DNA of 37,557 nt from Gemmatimonadota bacterium (lineage in GTDB: Bacteria > Gemmatimonadota > Gemmatimonadetes > Longimicrobiales > Gaopeijiaceae). Positions 28,658 through 37,153 of the stretch are shown here, one piece after another. Position numbers and translations under genes: made by a program. The first letter of the stretch is position 1. Every line of letters starts with the position of its first letter. The notes under the pieces were generated by a model. That model was not told the origin of the DNA and made no database searches. It saw only the letters and a program-made list of their open reading frames with translations. The DNA is taken from contig JADFNK010000018.1 in assembly GCA_022563405.1 (NCBI GenBank), positions 1 to 37,557 on the forward strand, read 5' to 3'.

Positions 28658-31357
28658 ATGACGACGACACATAGCACGTTCGTGTGGGTGGTCGGCTTGC
28701 TTACGGCTGCGCCCCTTGCGGCCGCGCCTCTCACGGCCCAGGTCGGGCCCCAGGGAAGCAGCGTCGTGGCGGTGGGACTGACCTTACGTCAGCTCGACGG
28801 CGTGAAGCGGGTCCTGATGATCGGAGCGCACCCGGATGACGAGGACTCCGGCCTCCTCGCGGCCCTCGCCCGGGGGATGGGCGTCGAGACGGCCTATCTT
28901 TCGCTCACCCGGGGCGACGGCGGGCAGAACATCATCGGGCCTGAGTTGGGCGAAGGTCTCGGCATTATTCGCACGGGGGAGCTCGAGGCAGCGCGTGCTC
29001 TGGACGGTGCACGTCAGTTCTTCACGCGCGCTTTCGACTATGGTTTCTCCAAGAGCGCGGATGAAGCGTTCGCCCACTGGCCGAAGGAGCAGGTCCTCGG
29101 GGACGTCGTCGCGGTGATCCGCACCTACCGTCCCCAGGTGATCATATCGGTCTTCGCCGGTACACCTCGCGACGGGCACGGACAGCACCAGGCGAGCGGC
29201 ATTCTGGCCAATGAGGCGTTCGACGCGGCCGCCGATCCCGGGCGGTTCCGCGATCTGGCAGGATCCGCCGGGGAGCCCTGGAGTGCCGACAAGCTCTATC
29301 ACTCGGCCCGGTTTCGTGGGGCGGGGCCCGGAGCGGATCCGCTGATCATTCAGACGGGTACGTTCGACCCGCTCCTGGGGCGGTCATACCACCAACTCGC
29401 CATGGAGAGCAGGAGCCAACACCGCTCGCAGGAAATGGGAGCGGCACAGTCCCTCGGTGATCGCACGACGCGGATTCAATTGGTGCGGAGTCGTGTCGGC
29501 GGGATCAACTCCGACACGGGCATCTTCGCCGGAGTCGACACTACGTTGGCGGGTCTCGTGGACCGGCTTCCAGAGCGGGATGCACCCGCGATTGGGCGCT
29601 CCATCGCGTCGTATCGGCTGGCGATTCAGGAAGCGAGTGCGTCTCTCGATGCCACCCGACCCAGCAGAGCCGCCGCTCCCCTGGCACGAGCCTACGTGAT
29701 TCTGGAGTACACCTTCGAGCAAATTCGCGGGCTCGGCGATTCCGCCTTGCCGCTCGCGGAGGCTCTCGCGGTCCGCGCGGGGCTGGTTCGGTCCGCGCTT
29801 CTCGACGCGGCGTCCGTGGTCATCGACGTGAGAGCCGGGGACGATCTCGTGGTTGCCGGCGAAGATGTGGATCTGGAAGTCCAGCTCTGGAATGGCGGGC
29901 CGTTCCGTATCGACGGGGCCATCCTCCGGGACGTGGGCGGTGGGGAGGACGTGGGTCTTCCGGCGGAGTTCCTCGGCGGGCAGGGCCAGACGGAAGCGCC
30001 TCGGACCCTGGACCCCGGTGAGATCGCTCGGTGGAGCTACCGCGTTCGACTCCGGCAGAGTCTGGCCCCATCACGTCTGTACTATCTGGGAGCCCCGCGC
30101 GACGGAGACATGTATCGGTGGACCGGAGACCCGGGCTCGGAGGGGCTGCCGAGAAATGCCCGTCCGCTGCTGCGAGCCGTTGGAGAATTCGACATCCACA
30201 TCCCCGAGCTGGAGGTGCCCATTCACGTGGTCTGGGGTGAGGACGCGGAGTACGTGGGCGTGAACCGAGCGCTCGGGGAATTCCGGGAGCCGGTTCTCGC
30301 CACGCCGGCGCTCTCGGTCGCGATCGAGCCTTCCGGGATGGCTTGGCCCCAGGGGTCTCTCGACGCTCGTCCGGTGACGGTTCTTCTGCAGAACGAGTCG
30401 GCTTTTGGGTCGTCGGGCGAACTCTCACTCGAGGTCCCCGAAGGGTGGGAGGTCACACCTTCGGTTCTTCCTTTCGATTTGGGGGGCGAAGGGGCTAGCC
30501 GCGCATTCACTTTCGAGGTTCGTCCGGTCGGCGCGTTGGACGCCGGCGAACACGTATTCCGTGCGGTGGCCACCCGGGACGACGGGGTACGTTTCGACGA
30601 ACGCGTCGACATCATCGACTACCCCCATGTGGAACGGACGCTGTATCTACGCCCGGCCGAGGTGCGCGTTTCGGTGTTTCCGGTCCGAATGCGGGAGGGC
30701 ATTCGGGTCGGGTATGTGATGGGATCGGGGGACGACGGCCTGGAGGCACTGCGACAGCTCGGTGCGGCCGTCGAGGAGGTGGGCCCGGATCGGATCCGCG
30801 AGGGGGACTTTTCCGGGTACGACGTACTGGTGCTTGGCATCCGCGTCTATGAGACCCGCCCGGACGTTGCGGCCGTGAACGATCGCATCCTCGCGTTCGC
30901 CGAAGCCGGTGGCACGGTGATCGTCCAATACAACAAGTACGAGTACCCGCAGGGTGGTTTTGCTCCGTACACGGTCAGCATGGGGAGCGGGCGCGGCGCA
31001 CCGCGGGTCGTCGATGAGAACTCCCCGTTCTTGATGTTGGACCGCGAGTCTCCGGTGTTGGCTTCACCGAATCGTATCGCCGAAGCGGACTTCGAAGGGT
31101 GGGTGCAGGAACGCGGTCTCTATTTCTTGGCCGAGTGGGACGACCGATTCACGCCGCTGCTGGAGTTCAATGATCCGGGTGAAGAGCCTGTCCGTGGGTC
31201 GTTGTTGGTGGCGCCGGTCGGCCAGGGCATATACGCCTACGTCGCCCTCTCGTTCTTTCGCCAACTCCCGGCCGGTGTACCGGGAGCACATCGGCTGTTC
31301 GCCAATCTGGTGTCGCTGACTGCCGAAGACTGGAACGCCTACCAGGCGAATCGGTGA
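28658..31357 (+). CDS. Large secreted PIG-L (LmbE-like) deacetylase family protein
   Basis: The signal peptide (MTTTHSTFVWVVGLLTAAPLAAAPLTAQ) is followed by a PIG-L zinc deacetylase domain at ~45-260: MIGAHPDDEDSG (His58, Asp61), LSLTRGDGGQN, RTGELEAARAL, and DGHGQHQA with a further metal His. A long middle section is made of beta-rich, NEW3-like domains, and the final ~200 residues contain YDVLVLGIRVYETRPDV, resembling a glutamine-amidotransferase-like Rossmann domain. Total 899 residues. Such secreted PIG-L proteins occur in Gemmatimonadota and Acidobacteriota and are thought to deacetylate glycans; that substrate is inferred. A GGAGG lies 11 bases before the chosen ATG. Confidence 0.87.
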   Translation: MTTTHSTFVWVVGLLTAAPLAAAPLTAQVGPQGSSVVAVGLTLRQLDGVKRVLMIGAHPDDEDSGLLAALARGMGVETAYLSLTRGDGGQNIIGPELGEGLGIIRTGELEAARALDGARQFFTRAFDYGFSKSADEAFAHWPKEQVLGDVVAVIRTYRPQVIISVFAGTPRDGHGQHQASGILANEAFDAAADPGRFRDLAGSAGEPWSADKLYHSARFRGAGPGADPLIIQTGTFDPLLGRSYHQLAMESRSQHRSQEMGAAQSLGDRTTRIQLVRSRVGGINSDTGIFAGVDTTLAGLVDRLPERDAPAIGRSIASYRLAIQEASASLDATRPSRAAAPLARAYVILEYTFEQIRGLGDSALPLAEALAVRAGLVRSALLDAASVVIDVRAGDDLVVAGEDVDLEVQLWNGGPFRIDGAILRDVGGGEDVGLPAEFLGGQGQTEAPRTLDPGEIARWSYRVRLRQSLAPSRLYYLGAPRDGDMYRWTGDPGSEGLPRNARPLLRAVGEFDIHIPELEVPIHVVWGEDAEYVGVNRALGEFREPVLATPALSVAIEPSGMAWPQGSLDARPVTVLLQNESAFGSSGELSLEVPEGWEVTPSVLPFDLGGEGASRAFTFEVRPVGALDAGEHVFRAVATRDDGVRFDERVDIIDYPHVERTLYLRPAEVRVSVFPVRMREGIRVGYVMGSGDDGLEALRQLGAAVEEVGPDRIREGDFSGYDVLVLGIRVYETRPDVAAVNDRILAFAEAGGTVIVQYNKYEYPQGGFAPYTVSMGSGRGAPRVVDENSPFLMLDRESPVLASPNRIAEADFEGWVQERGLYFLAEWDDRFTPLLEFNDPGEEPVRGSLLVAPVGQGIYAYVALSFFRQLPAGVPGAHRLFANLVSLTAEDWNAYQANR

Positions 31358-31419
31358 GCCCATCGGGCGCGAGTTGCTGAGCCCATCGGGCGAGCCTGTG
31401 AGCCTATCAGGCGAGTCGC
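31355..31419. repeat. 21-23-bp tandem repeat, three copies, beginning with a stop codon
   Basis: Units at 31355-31377, 31378-31398 and 31399-31419 begin TGAGCC(C/T)ATC(G/A)GGC. The first TGA is the stop of the PIG-L gene. Units 1 and 2 contain the inverted repeat GCCC-atc-GGGC and can form small stems. The array lies between convergent genes (PIG-L and the SSS symporter). Confidence 0.8.
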
Positions 31420-31473
31420 TGAGGGATGCGTGAGGTTGAGGATCGACGGCGGGATCGACCTCCAGGGCCGGTG

Positions 31474-33153
31474 CTAGGCCTCGCCGGCGTCCACTGGGTC
31501 GTCTCCACCGATCCTGCTCAGCGGCACGCCGACCAGCACCACCACCACTGCACCGATGACGTTCTGCCAGAGGAATTCGATCGTGGTGCCGAAAGCGACG
31601 AAACCCACGGTCGCCATCCCGATGATCAGCCCGTAAAAGGCACCACGCGACTTGGCTCCGGGTATCATCGCCAAAAGGAAGACGCCCAGGATCGAGCCGT
31701 AGAAGAACGATCCGAAGCGGTTCACGACCTCGATCAGCGAGCCCAGCGTCGCCGCGTACGTGGCGACCACACACGCGAACAGCCCCCAAAACACGGTCGC
31801 ACCCTTCGACACGGCGAGGTAGTGGGCGTCGTCGGCGTCGGGCTTCCACCACCGCCTATAGAAGTCGATGGTTGATGTGGTCGAGAGAGCGTTGAGCTCG
31901 GCGGCGATGCTCGACATCGCCGCTGCGAACACCCCCGCGATGAAGAGCCCCGCGAGCCCGATGGGAAGCTCGGACAACACGAAGCGTGGGAAGATGTAGT
32001 TGGTGTCCCCGGAGGCCTCCCCGGTGACGTCTTCGACCATCGCGAGCGCCTCACCGCGGATCGTCTGGATGTCGGCCTCCCGTGCGACGAACACCTCCAT
32101 CGCCGCGGTCGCATCGTCCCCGGATGCATCCGCGACCGCCAGCGCCGCAGCTTCCCGAAGCGTGAACGCCTCGGCGTACTCGCTCTGCAACGCGTCGTAC
32201 GCGGGTCCACGCTCGGCGACCACCGCGGCCTCCTGTGCCGGGTTGTAGAGCAGGGGCGGACGCACGAACTGGTAGTAGACGAAGACCCCGACCCCCACCA
32301 TCAGCACGAGCGCCTGTAGCGGGATCTTCCAGTACGCGCTCATGAGTAGCGAGCTCCTCGCCTCATCGGTGGACTTGGCCGCGAGATAGCGCTGCACCTG
32401 GCTCTGGTCGGTCCCGAAATACGACAGCATCAGGAACGTCCCGCCGATCATGCCCGACCAGAACGTGTACCGCTCGCTCAGGTCGAACGAGAAGTCGAAC
32501 ACTTGGAGCCGGCCGGTCGCCCCGGCGATCCTGAGCGCTTCGTCGGGATTCACGGGCATCTGCACGATGAGCACGATCATGATCGCGACGAGCACGATGA
32601 CGATCAGGACCATCTGCTTCACGTCGGCCCACGCGACGGCCTGAACCCCGCCGATCATCGTGTAGATCACCGTGGGGACGCCGACCAGGGCCACCGCCCA
32701 CACGAGGGGGATCCCGAAGACCGCGCTGAAGACGATCCCCGGAGCCGCCATGATGGCCCCTGCCGAGAGCCCTCGAGAGATCAGGAACAGGAACGCGGTC
32801 AGCGAGCGCGTCCTCGCGTCGAAGCGGCGCTCCAGATACTCGTACGCGGTATAGACTCCCGACCCGTGCAGCAGTGGCACGATCGTCACGCCGAGGATCA
32901 CCATCGCGAGTGGGAGCCCCAAGTAGAGCTGGATGAAGCGCATGCCGTCCGTGGCGCCCTGGCCCGGCGTGCCGATCATCGTAACCGCCGAGAGCTGTGT
33001 CGCCATCACCGAGAGGCCGACGACCCACCACGACAGGCTTTTATTGGCGAGGAAGTAGCCCGAGACCGTGTCGGTGTCCTTCGACTTCCGGATGCCGTCC
33101 ACTACTACCCAAACCACGTAGACGACGACAATCAGCCAGTTGATCCAGTGCAT
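31474..33153 (-). CDS. Sodium:solute symporter (SSS family)
   Basis: A 559-residue membrane protein of about thirteen helices. The family pattern is seen in VSGYFLANKSLSWWVVGLSVMATQLSAVTMIGTPGQ, YTAYEYLERRFDARTRSLTAFLFLISR and AAMSSIAAELNALSTTSTIDFYRRWW, which together form the sodium site and core. An unusual soluble insert of about 100 residues (from ~305; NPAQEAAVVAERG through GDTNYIF, Ala/Glu-rich and helical) sits between two helices. The ATG at 33153 is 10 bases after a triple repeat. SSS members carry sugars, organic acids or amino acids with sodium; the substrate is unknown. It converges on PIG-L. Confidence 0.92.
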   Translation of the reverse strand: MHWINWLIVVVYVVWVVVDGIRKSKDTDTVSGYFLANKSLSWWVVGLSVMATQLSAVTMIGTPGQGATDGMRFIQLYLGLPLAMVILGVTIVPLLHGSGVYTAYEYLERRFDARTRSLTAFLFLISRGLSAGAIMAAPGIVFSAVFGIPLVWAVALVGVPTVIYTMIGGVQAVAWADVKQMVLIVIVLVAIMIVLIVQMPVNPDEALRIAGATGRLQVFDFSFDLSERYTFWSGMIGGTFLMLSYFGTDQSQVQRYLAAKSTDEARSSLLMSAYWKIPLQALVLMVGVGVFVYYQFVRPPLLYNPAQEAAVVAERGPAYDALQSEYAEAFTLREAAALAVADASGDDATAAMEVFVAREADIQTIRGEALAMVEDVTGEASGDTNYIFPRFVLSELPIGLAGLFIAGVFAAAMSSIAAELNALSTTSTIDFYRRWWKPDADDAHYLAVSKGATVFWGLFACVVATYAATLGSLIEVVNRFGSFFYGSILGVFLLAMIPGAKSRGAFYGLIIGMATVGFVAFGTTIEFLWQNVIGAVVVVLVGVPLSRIGGDDPVDAGEA

Positions 33154-33163
33154 TCAGATCAAT

Positions 33164-33217
33164 ACCCGGGTTTCGGGTGCCACCCGGGTTCAGGGGGCCA
33201 CCCGGGTTTCGGGTATG
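33164..33217. repeat. 18-bp tandem repeat, three copies, upstream of the symporter
   Basis: Units 33164-33181, 33182-33199 and 33200-33217 all begin ACCCGGGTT(T/C). They contain the palindrome ACCCGGGT and lie between the small membrane peptide gene and the symporter start, where they could act on the symporter's leader. Confidence 0.8.
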
Positions 33218-33271
33218 GTTGGTAGCTCGCGTGAGTGGAGAGCGCCCAGCGGATGGCCTGCGAAGCACCGG

Positions 33272-33403
33272 TCATGGCTGGTAGCGGAGCTGCAGCAGCA
33301 GGAGCAGGCCGAGCGCGATGACCTGAACGATGATCACTCGGATGAGCGTGGTTCGGAATCGGGAGCCGTCGGAGCCATCGTTGGGGGTCTCGTCCGGCAT
33401 CAT
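33272..33403 (-). CDS. Possible small single-pass membrane peptide
   Basis: A 43-residue ORF with an acidic, polar N-terminus (MMPDETPNDGSDGSRF) and one strongly hydrophobic helix (LIRVIIVQVIALGLLLLLQL), then a short basic end. This topology is that of small membrane peptides often found next to transporters. It precedes the SSS symporter on the same strand by 118 bases. A longer form from a TTG at 33472 is possible. No ribosome site is clear, so the call is tentative. Confidence 0.4.
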   Translation of the reverse strand: MMPDETPNDGSDGSRFRTTLIRVIIVQVIALGLLLLLQLRYQP

Positions 33404-33622
33404 GTCGTGGGATTCGAGGATAGGTATGACCAAAGAGCTCTTCGACGAGCCGGGATAACGTGAGGCGCCCAACCAGTGCGGTCAACACGAGGTCTCACGC
33501 GAGCGTTCGGGTTCGCCTCTCTGCCTTGCCGGGAGCTGGCCAACCGATGATGATTCGACCTTCCTCACGTTTTGCGGCGTGACTTCTGCATCGATGCTCT
33601 GAACCGTCTTGCGGAGTTGATC

Positions 33623-36439
33623 ATGAAGAGGGCAATCCGATTCATCACTCTGTGGTCCCTGTCCCTGACATTTGCATGCGGGTTGGATCAAGGCGGGTCG
33701 ACCCTCGACGTCAATTTCGAGAAATACGAGCTCGACAACGGGCTGGACGTCGTGTTACACGTGGACCGCTCCGATCCGGTGGTGGCGGTTGCGATGACGT
33801 TCCACGTGGGGTCGGCTCGTGAGGTGCGGGGCCGCACGGGATTCGCACATCTCTTCGAACACCTCTTTTTCCTGGATTCCGAGAATCTAGGCTCCGGCGG
33901 GTTGGACAGGCTCATGACTCGCGTGGGAAGCTCGACCAACGGTTCCACCAACACGGACCGGACCAACTACTTCGAGGTCGTGCCCAACGACGCGCTCGAG
34001 AAGACGCTTTGGGCCGAGTCGGACAAGCTCGGGTTTTTCATCAATACGGTGACCGAGTCGGTGATCGCGAAGGAGAGGCAGGTCGTCAAGAACGAGAAAC
34101 GGCAGGGGGTCGACAACCAACCGTACGGACACACGTCTTTTGTGATCGACAAGGCGTTGTACCCGCCCGAGCACCCCTACAGCTGGCAAGTGATCGGTTC
34201 GCTTGCGGACCTCGACGCCGCGTCCCTCTCCGACGTACAGGATTTCCACCGGACTTGGTACGGCCCCAACAACGCAACGTTGGTCGTTGCCGGGGACATC
34301 GACGTCGAGCAGACGAAGGTGTGGATCGACAAGTACTTCGGTGGGATTCCGGCGCGACCCCTGCCTGAGGTCTCGGCGCCGGTGGCGACGCTGGCTTCGA
34401 CCGTTCGCCTGTTCCACGAGGACAACTTCGCGCGTGTCCCTGAGCTTCGGTTGGTTTGGCCCACGGTGCCGATCTACCACGACGACTCCTACGCGCTCGA
34501 GATCCTGGCGGATCTCCTGACGGACGGAAAACAAACGCCGTTCTACAAGGTCATCGTGGAGGAGGAAGAGCTGGCGCCATCTGCCTTCGCGAGCAGCGGT
34601 CAGGCGGAGCTTGCGGGTGAGTTCACGTTGCGGATCCGGACCTATACCGGGATCGATCTCGATGCCACGCTCGACGGCGTCACGAAGGCGTTCGAGCGAT
34701 TTGAAGAGGGTGTCCCGTCCTCGGAGCTGGAGCGGGTGAAGGCCCAGTACGAGACGCGGTTCTACGGCCGCCTGTCGAGCGTGCTCGGTAAAGCCTTCGA
34801 GCTGGCTCAGTACAATATCTTTGCGCCCACCCCCGGATACTTCGAAGAGGAACTCGAGCGTACACTCGCGGTCACCCTCGGCGACGTCATGCGGGTGTAC
34901 GAGAGCTATATCAAGGATCGCCCCCACGTGGCGACGAGTTTTGTACCCCGCGGCGCGCCCGAACTCGCGCTGGAGGGTTCCGATCGCGCGGAAGTTGTCA
35001 TCGAGCCGATCGTTCAGGGTGCCGAGGCCGAGTTCACCGTGCAGCGCGGCACGACGAAAACGCCGGCTTCTGGCGTCTTCGACCGATCGGTGGAGCCGGC
35101 GTTTGGTGTGCCCCCCGTGCTGACTGCGCCGACCGTCGCGCGTAGCACCCTCGCGAACGGCCTCGAGATCCTCGTCATCGAAGATCACGAGATACCGATC
35201 GTGCAATTCACCCTGCGGTTGCGGGGTGGGCACCTGCTCGAGGCGCCCGCGGAGACAGGCGTCGCGAATCTCCTCGCTCAGACCATGACGGAAGGAACGC
35301 GGAGCAAGACCCCGGAGGAGCTCGAGCAGGAGATCGATCTCCTCGGTGCCAGCATCACCGTCAGTTCCGGCGCTCAGTCGTTCGTGATCCGTGGCAGCAC
35401 TCTGGCCCGCAACTTCGGGGCGACCATGGCGCTGGTCGAAGAGATCCTTCTCGAGCCTCGGTGGGACGAGGAGCGATTCGATCTGGCAAAGCAGCGGGTT
35501 CAGAATACGGTCCGGCAGCGGTCGGCAAGCCCCAACGCGCTGGCGAGCGACGTGTTCCAGAAGCTGGTGTACGGTGACCACACCTTGGCGGTGAACCCGC
35601 TGGGCGACATCGAGACCATCGAGGGGATCACGATTCAGGATCTTCAAGCCTTCTACGAGCGCGCTCTCGTTCCAGGCATTGCCGCTTTCCATACGGCGGG
35701 CGCCGTCAGCCACGATGAGGTGGCCGCGTCCCTTGCCGGTATTTCGGAGCGATGGCGAGGCGGGAATGTGAGCTATCCCGAGGCGCCCACGTGGGACGAC
35801 TCCAGGGCTGGGCTCTACTTCCTGGACGTGCCTGGTGCGGCCCAGTCCCTCTTGGCGATTGGGAAGTTGGCGCTGGCGCAGCCGGATTCGGACTACTATC
35901 CGGCCACCGTCATGAACTTCCGCCTCGGTGGTGGCGGCTTCGCGTCCGATCTCACTCAGGTGTTGAGGGAAGGGATGGGGTACACGTACGGGATCGGGTC
36001 GGGCTTTTCGGGCACTGAATTCCCGGGGCCGTTCACCATTTCGTCCGGCGTGCGCTCAAACGTGACCCTCGAGTCGCTGGAGCTGATCCAGGACATAGTC
36101 GAACGGCACGGGCCGGAGTTCGACGACGAGGATCTCGCGGCTACGAAGGCCTTCCTCATCAAGAACAACGCAGGGGCGTTCGAGACCCTGGGTGCCAAGC
36201 TCGGTCTGCTGGTCAATATGAGTGCCTACGGATTCCCGTCCGACTACGTACTCCGGCGGGGGGCCATAGTGCAGGATATGACCATCGACCGCGTAAGGGC
36301 CTTGGCGGACCTGTACCTCGATCCGACGGATATGGTGTGGCTCGTGGTGGGTGATGCTCAGACCCAGAGGGACCGCTTGACGTCGTTAGGTCTGGGGAAC
36401 CCCATCGCGATCGACCGGGATGGCAACCGGCTGCCATAG
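33623..36439 (+). CDS. M16-family zinc peptidase, predicted lipoprotein
   Basis: The N-terminus MKRAIRFITLWSLSLTFAC has a lipobox (LTFAC, Cys19), so the protein is probably anchored to a membrane outside the cytoplasm. The first M16 domain has the inverted zinc motif HLFEH (76-80) with the third ligand Glu in VVKNEKR (~158). A second, M16C-like half starts near residue 510 (LANGLEILVIEDHEIPIVQFTLRLRGG) without the zinc motif, as is normal for two-domain members; together the halves form a clam-shaped chamber. Length 938 residues. The ATG at 33623 has GGAG six bases upstream. It is followed directly by a methyltransferase gene. Confidence 0.93.
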   Translation: MKRAIRFITLWSLSLTFACGLDQGGSTLDVNFEKYELDNGLDVVLHVDRSDPVVAVAMTFHVGSAREVRGRTGFAHLFEHLFFLDSENLGSGGLDRLMTRVGSSTNGSTNTDRTNYFEVVPNDALEKTLWAESDKLGFFINTVTESVIAKERQVVKNEKRQGVDNQPYGHTSFVIDKALYPPEHPYSWQVIGSLADLDAASLSDVQDFHRTWYGPNNATLVVAGDIDVEQTKVWIDKYFGGIPARPLPEVSAPVATLASTVRLFHEDNFARVPELRLVWPTVPIYHDDSYALEILADLLTDGKQTPFYKVIVEEEELAPSAFASSGQAELAGEFTLRIRTYTGIDLDATLDGVTKAFERFEEGVPSSELERVKAQYETRFYGRLSSVLGKAFELAQYNIFAPTPGYFEEELERTLAVTLGDVMRVYESYIKDRPHVATSFVPRGAPELALEGSDRAEVVIEPIVQGAEAEFTVQRGTTKTPASGVFDRSVEPAFGVPPVLTAPTVARSTLANGLEILVIEDHEIPIVQFTLRLRGGHLLEAPAETGVANLLAQTMTEGTRSKTPEELEQEIDLLGASITVSSGAQSFVIRGSTLARNFGATMALVEEILLEPRWDEERFDLAKQRVQNTVRQRSASPNALASDVFQKLVYGDHTLAVNPLGDIETIEGITIQDLQAFYERALVPGIAAFHTAGAVSHDEVAASLAGISERWRGGNVSYPEAPTWDDSRAGLYFLDVPGAAQSLLAIGKLALAQPDSDYYPATVMNFRLGGGGFASDLTQVLREGMGYTYGIGSGFSGTEFPGPFTISSGVRSNVTLESLELIQDIVERHGPEFDDEDLAATKAFLIKNNAGAFETLGAKLGLLVNMSAYGFPSDYVLRRGAIVQDMTIDRVRALADLYLDPTDMVWLVVGDAQTQRDRLTSLGLGNPIAIDRDGNRLP

Positions 36440-37153
36440 GTGCTACTTGGCGGCCGGTATCGGGAGCCCGAGCTCATGGACGCGGAGGACCTGGATCCGG
36501 CGAAACACGTCCAGGCCCTCAGGGCGCTGGCGCGCGTGAACCGGGTCTCGCTGGTGGCGACAAGAGTTTGGCGGGAGGTCCTCCACATGAGCCGGATCAG
36601 CCGCGACCGGGGTGAGAATCGGCCGCTGCGCCTTCTGGATGTCGCGTGTGGCGGAGGAGATGTGATGGTCGACGTGGCCCGCCGGGCGCGGTCGACTGGG
36701 CTTCCGCTGGCTGTAAACGGGTGCGACTTGAGCCCTGTGGCGTTGGAGCATGCCCGCCGCGAGGCGGAGCGGCGAGGCGTGGCGGCGGAGTTCTTCGCCA
36801 GGGATGTTCTGGCGGAAGGTCTTCCAGGGGGGTACGACCTGGTGTGCTCGTCTCTCTTCCATCACCACCTTTCGCATGAGGATGCCGTGGACCTTCTGAG
36901 GAGCATGGCCGAGGCGGGCCACCGGGTGTTGGTCCAGGACCTGCTGCGGGGAACGCTGGGGTACGTGCTGGCGTGGTCCGGGCTTCGACTCCTGTCCAGG
37001 TCGGAGGTCGCCCGCGTGGACGGTCCCCGTTCGGTCCGTGCCGCCTTCACATTATCTGAGGTACGGGCTTTGGCCGCGGAGGCCGGGTACGTAGGGGCGG
37101 TGATCCGCCGCGGTTGGCCGGAGCGGTTCATCCTCAGTTGGAGGAGGCCATGA
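36440..37153 (+). CDS. SAM-dependent methyltransferase
   Basis: A class I methyltransferase: LRLLDVACGGGDVMVDVARRA is the SAM-binding glycine motif, followed by GCDLSPVALEHARREAERRG and YDLVCSSLFHHHLSHEDAVDLL. The start is uncertain: a GTG at 36440 directly follows the peptidase stop and includes YREPELMD, while the ATG at 36476 has GGGAG at good spacing. Its stop overlaps the next gene's ATG (ATGA), so it is coupled to an FAD-dependent oxidoreductase. In other bacteria this pair often lies next to a type III polyketide synthase that makes alkyl-pyrones or alkyl-quinones; that gene is not in the window, so the pathway is an inference. Confidence 0.87.
   Translation: MLLGGRYREPELMDAEDLDPAKHVQALRALARVNRVSLVATRVWREVLHMSRISRDRGENRPLRLLDVACGGGDVMVDVARRARSTGLPLAVNGCDLSPVALEHARREAERRGVAAEFFARDVLAEGLPGGYDLVCSSLFHHHLSHEDAVDLLRSMAEAGHRVLVQDLLRGTLGYVLAWSGLRLLSRSEVARVDGPRSVRAAFTLSEVRALAAEAGYVGAVIRRGWPERFILSWRRP

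Noticed and set aside
31355-31419. CRISPR-like array (also 7564-7668 and 33164-33217)
   Set aside because: The units are directly adjacent with no unique spacers, and no cas genes are present.
33887-35713. A 608-codon open frame on the minus strand opposite the M16 peptidase gene
   Set aside because: It is antisense to a complete, motif-bearing gene. High GC leaves few stop codons in the opposite frames. The translation is Arg-, Gly- and His-rich with no recognisable domain.
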